From JBBRMG01 sp038230955 (GTDB taxonomy: Bacteria; Patescibacteriota; Doudnabacteria; UBA920), in NCBI GenBank assembly GCA_038230955.1, contig JBBRMG010000022.1, forward strand, positions 1-16,379: a stretch of 16,379 bases of DNA, read 5' to 3'. Both the position numbers and the translations under genes were made by a program. A model generated the notes under the pieces. That model saw only the letters and a program-made list of their open reading frames with translations, was not told where the DNA came from and ran no database searches. Below are positions 6,858 to 12,193 of the stretch, in pieces. Positions within the stretch are counted from its first letter, which is position 1; each line of letters begins with the position of its first letter.

Positions 6858-7451
6858 TTACTCAACAATTAGATTGCCCACCATGCCTAATTGTCGATGG
6901 TCTTCAACGGAACAGTAGTATTTAAATGTGCCAGCTTTACTAGCCACAAAAGTGACTGTATCTGTCTGGCCGTCTGAGATTTGATTGGATTGAACATTGA
7001 GCTGATCTATAACAAAGTCATGGAAGCCATTACTCTGAAAAGTAATTTTTACTGTGTCCCCTTTTTTCACGCGAATTTCTGAAGGAGCAAACTTGAAGTT
7101 AGAACCAATTACCGTAAAAGATTTAACGGCAGTTACTGGAGGAGTAGTATTTTTGCTTGGGGCGTTCGGAGATGACGGAGCAGGCGGGGTGGTAACAGGG
7201 GCAGTGGTACTAGTTTGGTCGGTGGTGTTAGTGATTGGTAAAGAAGCGGGATTGCTCTCTCCAACAGGCTGATCGCTCAGGGTCGGTGAGTTGTTGTCAC
7301 TGACCTGACTGTTATTGCTGTTACGGGTGGCAAAATAGGCAATTGCCGCCAGAATAATTATCGCAACAATAATGCCGGCATACATTGACCCCTTACCGCC
7401 AGCTCCGCCAGAGTTGTTTGGCTGCGGCGTCATGTGGTTATTTTCTTCCAT
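6858..7451 (-). CDS. Membrane-anchored cupredoxin (plastocyanin-like)
   Basis: A 197-residue protein exposed outside the cell. Residues 24-40 form a single membrane anchor, 48-108 a Ser/Thr/Pro/Asn-rich linker, and 110-197 a cupredoxin domain with type 1 copper ligands in place: H144 (GFHDF), C180 (YYCSVEDH), H185 and M190. It may carry electrons or hold copper at the cell surface; the partner is unknown. The ATG at 7451 is preferred to a GTG at 7466 because AAAGGA (7458-7463, minus strand) lies 6 nt before it, one of the few good SD sites in the window. It is transcribed alone, convergent with the DUF1345 gene and divergent from engB. Confidence 0.88.
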   Translation of the reverse strand: MEENNHMTPQPNNSGGAGGKGSMYAGIIVAIIILAAIAYFATRNSNNSQVSDNNSPTLSDQPVGESNPASLPITNTTDQTSTTAPVTTPPAPSSPNAPSKNTTPPVTAVKSFTVIGSNFKFAPSEIRVKKGDTVKITFQSNGFHDFVIDQLNVQSNQISDGQTDTVTFVASKAGTFKYYCSVEDHRQLGMVGNLIVE

Positions 7452-7468
7452 AAGAAATCCTTTCACTT

Positions 7469-7498
7469 TTGAATTAATATCAATAATGTTAGTATATC
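7469..7498 (+). promoter_or_regulatory. Possible promoter of the engB operon
   Basis: TTGAAT (7469-7474), 18 nt, and TATATC (7493-7498) form a fair sigma-70-like promoter with a predicted leader of about 22 nt. The same AT-rich gap must also hold the cupredoxin promoter on the other strand, which I could not place. Confidence 0.3.
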
Positions 7499-7526
7499 AA
7501 GGAAGAGCTCGCTAAACCAATTCAGT

Positions 7527-8102
7527 ATGAAAATAACATCAGCCCAGTTCATGAGGGGTTTAATGGGGGATGACGAAGTTTTGCACAACGATGTTCGACA
7601 AGTCGCTTTTATTGGCCGTTCGAATGTGGGTAAATCTAGCGTCATTAATAATTTGGCTCAACGGAAAGATCTAGCTCATTCTAGTCCAACCCCCGGCCGG
7701 ACTCGACAGATTAATGTTTATTTAATAAACAAGTCTTTTTATCTTGTCGATTTACCTGGCTACGGATTCGCTAAGGGCTCTAAGCAAGATCGCAATGAAC
7801 TGAAGAAGTTAATAGATTGGTACCTATTCGATGCGGGAATTAATCAAAGTGTAATCGTCTTAATAATAGATGCCAAAGTTGGGATGACCGATTTAGACCA
7901 TGATATGTTAGATTTATTGGAAGAGGCTGGCAAGAAAGTGGTAGTAATTGCCAACAAGGTTGATAAAGTCAAAAAAAGTGAGTATCAGAAAAATATGAAA
8001 GCAATTCAAGAGGCGGCTGATCCTTACCCAGTCATTCCCTATTCTGCGTTAGAAAAATTTGGTGTCGGTGAGTTAATTAATCAAATTGTACAAGTTAAAT
8101 AA
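7527..8102 (+). CDS. engB: Ribosome-biogenesis GTPase EngB/YsxC
   Basis: A 191-residue cytoplasmic GTPase of the EngB/YsxC/YihA family, required in model bacteria for assembly of the large ribosomal subunit. G1 is GRSNVGKS (30-37), the switch region contains PTPGRTRQ (54-61), G3 is DLPGYG (75-80), G4 is NKVD (143-146) and G5 is the SAL at 173-175. The N-terminal 'ITSAQF' and the length match the family. It leads an operon with mscL (11-nt gap) and a DUF218 gene (8-nt gap). An AAGGAAG lies too far upstream (about 20 nt) to act as its SD. Confidence 0.95.
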   Translation: MKITSAQFMRGLMGDDEVLHNDVRQVAFIGRSNVGKSSVINNLAQRKDLAHSSPTPGRTRQINVYLINKSFYLVDLPGYGFAKGSKQDRNELKKLIDWYLFDAGINQSVIVLIIDAKVGMTDLDHDMLDLLEEAGKKVVVIANKVDKVKKSEYQKNMKAIQEAADPYPVIPYSALEKFGVGELINQIVQVK

Positions 8103-8113
8103 TAATTAAACAT

Positions 8114-8518
8114 ATGTTAAAAGGATTCAAAGAGTTTATTTTTAGAGGAAACGCCGTGGACCTAGCTGTAGGTGTGGTTATTGGGGCCGCATTTTCCAGT
8201 GTTATTTCATCTTTAGTGAAAGATTTACTCACTCCGCTAATTGGAGTGATAATCAAATCTCCCGATTTCAGTAATCTCTATTTTGTCGTTAATGGCAGTA
8301 AATTTAATTACGGTAACTTTCTCAACCAATTAATAGCATTTGTACTAGTGGCTGCTGCAATTTATTTTATTGTCATTATCCCAATTAACAAAATGGTCAG
8401 TCGCATTAATCGAGGCAAGGAGCCAGTAGACCCGACGGACAAGCAATGCCTGGAATGTTATAGCACCATTCCGATAGTAGCAATTCGTTGTGCTCATTGC
8501 ACTCAGCCGGTTCAGTAA
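8114..8518 (+). CDS. mscL: Large-conductance mechanosensitive channel MscL
   Basis: A 134-residue channel subunit that opens under membrane tension and protects against osmotic shock. The N-terminal 'LKGFKEFIFRGNAVDLAVGVVIGAAF' is diagnostic; TM1 spans about 14-45 and TM2 about 68-92. The periplasmic loop is short (about 46-67). The C-terminus carries a four-cysteine knuckle, CLEC and CAHC (C112, C115, C126, C129), found in many but not all MscL proteins and probably binding zinc. It lies in an operon between engB and a DUF218 gene. There is no SD; the start is preceded by TTAAACAT. Confidence 0.95.
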   Translation: MLKGFKEFIFRGNAVDLAVGVVIGAAFSSVISSLVKDLLTPLIGVIIKSPDFSNLYFVVNGSKFNYGNFLNQLIAFVLVAAAIYFIVIIPINKMVSRINRGKEPVDPTDKQCLECYSTIPIVAIRCAHCTQPVQ

Positions 8519-8526
8519 TTATAAAC

Positions 8527-9102
8527 ATGAAGTTTTTTTATAGAATTTTTAAAATAATAGTTGCTGTTGCGGTAATCATTTTGATAGCCGATGTAATGTT
8601 GGTTTTCGGCATGGCTCACTACCGCCCTCCAATCCAAAAAGCGGACGCCGTTATTGTGTTGGGAGCGGCTATTAATACTCCCGCTTTATATAACCGAACC
8701 GTGGAAGGTTTGGGGCTTTACAATGCCGGCAATGCTGGGGTTATGGTTCTTTCGGGCGGTAAAATTGCCGAAGCTGATATCTCCGAAGCTCAGTATATGG
8801 AGAAAGTGATCAAAAAGAATTCACCCCGTCTACCCAAGTATATTTTAGAAGATCAATCCCACACCACTTATGAGAATATTAAAAACTCTCAAGCAAAATT
8901 AGACAAAAGCGGAAGCGTAATAATTGTGAGCGACCAGTTTCATTTAGCACGAAGCGTACTTACGGCTTACAGAGCCGGGTTCAAACCTGTATATTGGAGT
9001 GCTCCTAAACCCGACTACTATACGAACAAGGAGTTACGCTATTATTATATTCGCGAATTAGTCGCTATGATTAGCTACATTCCCCACTTCATTAAGGGTT
9101 GA
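8527..9102 (+). CDS. DUF218 (SanA/YdcF-like) membrane protein
   Basis: A 191-residue protein with one N-terminal membrane segment (about 7-28) and an outward DUF218 domain. Seen are 'ADAVIVLGAAI' (39-49), 'LSGG' (75-78), 'SEAQYM' (86-91), 'EDQSHTTYENI' (108-118) and 'VSDQFHLARS' (134-143), the usual conserved set of SanA/YdcF/ElyC-like proteins. Relatives act in envelope or undecaprenyl-lipid maintenance, but the biochemical reaction is not settled. The ATG at 8527 is chosen since it gives the standard membrane start and an 8-nt gap from mscL; an upstream in-frame ATG at 8488 would overlap mscL. It is the last gene of the engB operon and stops on TGA. Confidence 0.88.
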   Translation: MKFFYRIFKIIVAVAVIILIADVMLVFGMAHYRPPIQKADAVIVLGAAINTPALYNRTVEGLGLYNAGNAGVMVLSGGKIAEADISEAQYMEKVIKKNSPRLPKYILEDQSHTTYENIKNSQAKLDKSGSVIIVSDQFHLARSVLTAYRAGFKPVYWSAPKPDYYTNKELRYYYIRELVAMISYIPHFIKG

Positions 9103-9169
9103 TTGTTTATCTAGAGTATGTCATCATCAGGGCAAATTTGCATTTGAAGAAACTTCGATACATCCCGCA

Positions 9170-9370
9170 ATGCAAGAAACAATCGCTTCTTACGTGAGAG
9201 CGAAGTTGGCTGGTAAGGCTGATATGCACCCTGAGCAAATACAGCGGGCTTTATTCAGGAATACTCTAAACGTGAAGATCACGCTGGGTGAGGTTGTATC
9301 TTTAATGGATGCCGTACGAGTGCCGTATGCAAAAAAAAGAATAAAAAATAGCAGGGAATCATTTCGGTAA
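9170..9370 (+). CDS. Small hypothetical protein, 66 aa
   Basis: An unrecognised basic 66-residue protein without membrane segment or signal. It looks like two or three amphipathic helices ('ETIASYVRAKLAG', 'HPEQIQRALFRNTL', 'GEVVSLMDAVRV') and ends in a Lys/Arg-rich tail. Its residue make-up is protein-like and its TAA lies within the left arm of a strong rightward terminator, which supports a real 3' end here. The start is less sure: no SD is seen, and no in-frame ATG lies between this one and the DUF218 gene. It may belong to the engB operon (67-nt gap) or be separate. Confidence 0.55.
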   Translation: MQETIASYVRAKLAGKADMHPEQIQRALFRNTLNVKITLGEVVSLMDAVRVPYAKKRIKNSRESFR

Positions 9371-9404
9371 CAGCGGTCGTTTATAACAAAACCGCTGTTT
9401 TTTT
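9369..9404 (+). terminator. Rho-independent terminator after the 66-aa gene
   Basis: AACAGCGGT (9369-9377) and ACCGCTGTT (9391-9399) are perfect 9-bp arms around a 13-nt loop, followed by a T run to 9404. The left arm overlaps the TAA of the 66-aa gene. There is no T run on the minus strand, so it serves the rightward genes only. Confidence 0.85.
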
Positions 9405-9418
9405 ATTCCTGTCTAATG

Positions 9419-10432
9419 TTAAGCCGGGATTCGCTCTAGTAACTTAATAAGTACTGGGTCCTGTTCAGCACCCAAGGCGTATTGTTTTAGGGTTGCTGAA
9501 TTAAGACCGGCTACCTCAGATAGGAGTGGCAATGTCTCAGTGGGTTTAGGATATTGCCCGCTTTGCCTAGCTTTTGCAATGACAGTGTTTCTGATTAATT
9601 TTACATCAGTGGCGTAGCGTTTCATTAAATCTCTATAAGTTTGCATTTGGTACTCCCCGTGACCGCCTTTTTTCCCTGCTTGAGCTACCAGGTTCATGAA
9701 TAATGTAGTTTGCAGTAGAGCCTGTTGTAAGTATTCCATTTGCAACGGATCGTTTTGGATTGGTGTGCTATCTTTTTCGTGGTTGATCCAGTTGGGGAGG
9801 CGTTCAACCAAATCTTTCAATGGAGAATACAGAGCTATTTGAGGAATGAGGACAGAACCGTATCGACCCGTCTGTTCGTCCACAAAATATTTACACTTCA
9901 TGGTCTGCGGCATTTTGTCAATTTTTGTTTGAATCATTTCCAATTTTTCTTGGTAACCTTTTTCGGAAGATGTAACATCAATTGCCAGAAGAGCCCGTAA
10001 TTTTAGCTCGTTTTCACTATTTCGTGTTCGGTGAATGGCAATAATGTCAATCTGCTGTCTAAAGTCATCAAAGTCATTTCGCTTCGCAGTAGTAAAATTG
10101 CTACCAAACCAATCTAGTTCCTGAATACCTTTAGTAGTCATGGCTTCCTGCACGTCAGATACTTGTTTGCGAATTTTATTTTCCGGAGAATCATATTGAT
10201 GGTAACGGGCTCTTTGCTTAGAGACTTCCTTAAAGTCTTCATGTAATTGTTTGGGTTCAAATACATCAGCATGCTTAAAGTAGTCTGGCTCGTCCATGCG
10301 TCGTGGTTTAAAAAACTCTAGGGCAAGATAATGAGCTTGGTTGATGTCCTTTTCAATGGCCGCATCTAAGTATTGAGCCGGTGGCCTCTCTTGATTGGAT
10401 TGGTCGTATTGTCTAGGGGCGTATCCGCGCAT
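9419..10432 (-). CDS. Uncharacterised 337-aa protein with possible nuclease-like core
   Basis: A 337-residue soluble protein. It starts with a charged, Gln-rich region (1-100) and ends with a helical part (225-337). The middle (about 105-215) reads 'FDDFRQQIDIIAIH', then 'RALLAIDVTSSEKGYQEKLEMIQTKI' and 'GSVLIPQIALY', a beta-alpha pattern resembling PD-(D/E)XK-type cores where an Asp (D129) is followed by a strand with D152-x-T154 rather than E-x-K. With the normal lysine missing, catalysis is doubtful. It is the second gene of a leftward pair, but a strong terminator and its own TATAAT (10446-10451, minus) separate it from the 106-aa gene. Its predicted leader is only about 6 nt. I know no named family. 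Confidence 0.75.
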   Translation of the reverse strand: MRGYAPRQYDQSNQERPPAQYLDAAIEKDINQAHYLALEFFKPRRMDEPDYFKHADVFEPKQLHEDFKEVSKQRARYHQYDSPENKIRKQVSDVQEAMTTKGIQELDWFGSNFTTAKRNDFDDFRQQIDIIAIHRTRNSENELKLRALLAIDVTSSEKGYQEKLEMIQTKIDKMPQTMKCKYFVDEQTGRYGSVLIPQIALYSPLKDLVERLPNWINHEKDSTPIQNDPLQMEYLQQALLQTTLFMNLVAQAGKKGGHGEYQMQTYRDLMKRYATDVKLIRNTVIAKARQSGQYPKPTETLPLLSEVAGLNSATLKQYALGAEQDPVLIKLLERIPA

Positions 10433-10445
10433 AAGTTAGTTAGAG

Positions 10446-10451
10446 ATTATA
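10446..10451 (-). promoter_or_regulatory. -10 box of the 337-aa gene
   Basis: TATAAT on the minus strand ends 13 nt before the ATG at 10432, so the transcript would begin about 6 nt before the start codon. It directly follows the T run of the upstream terminator. No clear -35 is seen; the position it would occupy lies in the terminator stem. Confidence 0.45.
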
Positions 10452-10501
10452 AAAAAAGAAAGACGTCGAGTACAGCACGGGATTGTGTGTACTCGACGTC
10501 T
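10452..10501 (-). terminator. Strong intrinsic terminator of the 106-aa gene
   Basis: Arms 10461-10473 and 10489-10501 (AGACGTCGAGTAC and its complement) pair perfectly over 13 bp around a 15-nt loop. On the minus strand the stem is followed by a T-rich run (TTCTTTTTTT). It begins 7 nt after the TGA of the 106-aa gene. Confidence 0.9.
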
Positions 10502-10507
10502 ATATCG

Positions 10508-10828
10508 TCATGCGGTAGCAGACAAAACTATCGCCAATTCTGCTGCATGTCGTTTTGCATCTGCGAGCGGCCCCTCGATATCGGGGAGTTGCTCGCAGAT
10601 AGTTGTTAGTTTTTGAGAAAGTCCTCGGATACCTTCCGAACCATCAGCATCTTGGGCGTCAATCTCATCACGCCGTTTATCAAACAGCGCTGTGGAATAG
10701 ACATCCAAGTTAGCTAACACAGAAGTCGGCACAATTGTTGCCGGCTCACTTGTGTTCGTCGCTGCTTTCGCAGCTCCCGTTAAATCTGAGATTATAGCGG
10801 GAATTGTCCGAGGAGGTATTTTTTTCAT
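10508..10828 (-). CDS. Hypothetical protein, 106 aa
   Basis: An unrecognised 106-residue protein with no signal or membrane segment. It is rich in Ala and Thr and mostly helical, with acidic 'DKRRDEIDAQDADGSEG' at about 50-66 and likely helices at each end. The gene is well delimited: AAGGGGG (10836-10842, minus strand) lies 7 nt before the ATG and a strong terminator follows the stop. An extended -10, TGGTACAAT (10843-10851, minus), lies so close that the SD would be at the very 5' end of the mRNA, so the real start of transcription may be further upstream. Function is unknown. Confidence 0.7.
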   Translation of the reverse strand: MKKIPPRTIPAIISDLTGAAKAATNTSEPATIVPTSVLANLDVYSTALFDKRRDEIDAQDADGSEGIRGLSQKLTTICEQLPDIEGPLADAKRHAAELAIVLSATA

Positions 10829-10923
10829 ACGATTACCCCCTTATTGTACCACGTAAATTTATGGGAACCCTGAAATAATATAGTGGTAAGACATTATGGC
10901 ATAAACTGGATATATTGTCAATC

Positions 10924-10952
10924 TTGCTAAACTCAAAACAATTAGCTATAAT
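10924..10952 (+). promoter_or_regulatory. Promoter of the rplJ-rplL operon
   Basis: TTGCTA (10924-10929), a 17-nt spacer and a perfect TATAAT (10947-10952) form the best sigma-70-type promoter in the window. The predicted start near 10959 gives a leader of about 248 nt before rplJ. A second TATAAT at 11016-11021 lacks a -35 and lies inside the structured leader. Confidence 0.75.
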
Positions 10953-10958
10953 TGCATT

Positions 10959-11160
10959 AATTAAATATCCAATGACAGTTGGCGGGGTACAACGCTTTAA
11001 AATAGCGCAACACCCTATAATCCGCGTTTTGCAAAAGACACATGCGGCAAGCCCACCGAGGACTATATAAACTGTGGCCTAAAAGTATTTTAGCCAACTC
11101 CAGTTTAGATACGGCTCGGGTAACCGAGTTTTATTATTTCTCAGTAAATGATATTTAAGA
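10959..11160 (+). promoter_or_regulatory. Putative ribosomal L10 leader with attenuator
   Basis: The long untranslated leader of rplJ is rich in pairing. A stem built from TAAACTG (11068-11074), TGG and CTAAAA pairs with TTTTAG, CCA and CAGTTTA (11101-11107) around loop GTA, with a bulged C and a 4-nt asymmetric loop ACTC. Downstream, CTCGG (11115-11119) and CCGAG (11124-11128) form a short hairpin followed by TTTTATTATTT, a terminator. CCGAG at 11056-11060 can pair with the same CTCGG and so prevent it. This fits L10-leader attenuation, in which the L10-L12 complex binds its own mRNA leader. The family call rests on position and layout, not on a covariance search. Confidence 0.65.
11115..11139 (+). 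terminator. Attenuator hairpin in the rplJ leader
   Basis: Stem CTCGG/CCGAG with a GTAA loop is followed by an 11-nt T-rich run, 68 nt before the rplJ start. With only 5 bp it is weak alone, as suits a conditional terminator. Confidence 0.6.
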
Positions 11161-11206
11161 CAATTAAAGGTCGATAATCTCAGAAGATATAAATAGAGGA
11201 CTCTCT

Positions 11207-11725
11207 ATGCCAAAAACAAGAGAACAGAAAGAACAAGATTTACAGGAACTGACTGACCGTTTGAAAAAGGCCAAGTCTGTTGTGCTCACCGATTATCGCG
11301 GCACTACCGTAAAAGATATCGACAATTTCCGCCGCGCGCTTTCCAAAGAAAATGTGTTTAGCAAAGTCTACAAAGTGACGTTGCTGCGCAAAGCGATGGA
11401 AGCTAACGGTTTGGATATTACGAGTATTGATTATAAAGCACCCGTAATCCTGTCTATCTCCGATGAAGAAGAAACCGCACCTGCCCGAATTATCAAAAAT
11501 TTAGGTAAGGAAATTAAGACACTCAATATTGTCAGCGGTATCGTGGACAATCAACTTGCAACCCGCGATCAGGTTATGGCTTTGGCCGACCTGCCAAGCA
11601 AGGATCAATTACGTGCTCAGTTGGTTGGTACTATTAACGCTCCGGTGTCCGGCTTCGTTAATGTGTTGGCCGGCAACTTGCGCGGTTTGATAAACGTTTT
11701 AAACGCCGTAGCCCAAAAGACCTAG
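11207..11725 (+). CDS. rplJ: Ribosomal protein L10 (uL10)
   Basis: A 172-residue L10 protein, the base of the L7/L12 stalk on the large subunit. 'KAKSVVLTDYRGTTVKDIDNFRRALSKENVFSKVYKVTLLRKAME' is the characteristic N-terminal RNA-binding domain, and the helical C-terminus ('PVSGFVNVLAGNLRGLINVLNAVAQKT') binds L12 dimers. The length is normal for bacteria. A good SD, GAGGA (11196-11200), lies 6 nt before the ATG. It is cotranscribed with rplL (46-nt gap). The usual rplK-rplA genes are not upstream in this window; an unrelated leftward gene lies there. Confidence 0.97.
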   Translation: MPKTREQKEQDLQELTDRLKKAKSVVLTDYRGTTVKDIDNFRRALSKENVFSKVYKVTLLRKAMEANGLDITSIDYKAPVILSISDEEETAPARIIKNLGKEIKTLNIVSGIVDNQLATRDQVMALADLPSKDQLRAQLVGTINAPVSGFVNVLAGNLRGLINVLNAVAQKT

Positions 11726-11771
11726 GCGCGAGGAAAATTGCAACACTATAATTAATTACTTAAGGAATAAT

Positions 11772-12185
11772 ATGGCTGACGAAGAAAAGAAAACAGTTGA
11801 CGTTCCAGAAAAGTTTAAAGCTTTGGTTTCAGACATTGAAAAATTGTCTGTTTTGGAACTTTCCGAATTGGTTAAAGTATTAGAAGAAAAGTTTGGTGTA
11901 TCTGCCGCCGCTCCTATGATGATGGGTGCCGCTCCAGCTGGTGGCGCCGCCGCTGGTGCTGCCGCAGAAGAGCAGAGTGAATTCACTGTTGAATTGACAT
12001 CTGCCGGGGAAAACAAGATCAATGTCATTAAAGTTGTTCGCGAAGCCACTGGCTTGGGCTTGAAGGAAGCTAAGGACATTGTTGACGCTGCACCTAAGGC
12101 AATCAAAGAAAACATTGCTAAAGCTGAAGCGGAAGAATTGAAGAAGAAGATTGAAGAAGCTGGCGGCACCGTTGTTATGAAGTAA
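11772..12185 (+). CDS. rplL: Ribosomal protein L7/L12 (bL12)
   Basis: A 137-residue stalk protein that recruits translational GTPases. The N-terminal dimer domain ('LVSDIEKLSVLELSELVKVLEEKFGV') is followed by an Ala/Gly/Met hinge (about 43-70) and the C-terminal factor-binding domain with 'KINVIKVVREATGLGLKEAKDIVDAAPKAIKENIAKAEAEELKKKIEEAGGTVVMK' features that are almost invariant. It is some 15 residues longer than E. coli L12; the excess lies at the N-terminus and in the hinge. SD AAGGA (11762-11766) is 5 nt before the ATG. It converges on the phosphatase-like gene with 8 bp between stops. Confidence 0.97.
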   Translation: MADEEKKTVDVPEKFKALVSDIEKLSVLELSELVKVLEEKFGVSAAAPMMMGAAPAGGAAAGAAAEEQSEFTVELTSAGENKINVIKVVREATGLGLKEAKDIVDAAPKAIKENIAKAEAEELKKKIEEAGGTVVMK

Positions 12186-12193
12186 ACTACTGT

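Noticed and set aside
6866..6893. CAATTAG…CTAATTG inverted repeat between the convergent DUF1345 and cupredoxin genes as a terminator.
   Set aside because: There is no T run on either side and the arms are cupredoxin codons; it may be chance.
11016..11021. A second TATAAT as the rplJ promoter.
   Set aside because: No -35 lies at the right distance, and the upstream TTGCTA-17-TATAAT is far better; it would also cut the leader in half.
11756..12169. A 137-codon open frame on the minus strand opposite rplL.
   Set aside because: It is the complement of a strongly conserved ribosomal protein gene; its Ala/Ser-rich sequence is a by-product of rplL codon use, and it has no start signal.
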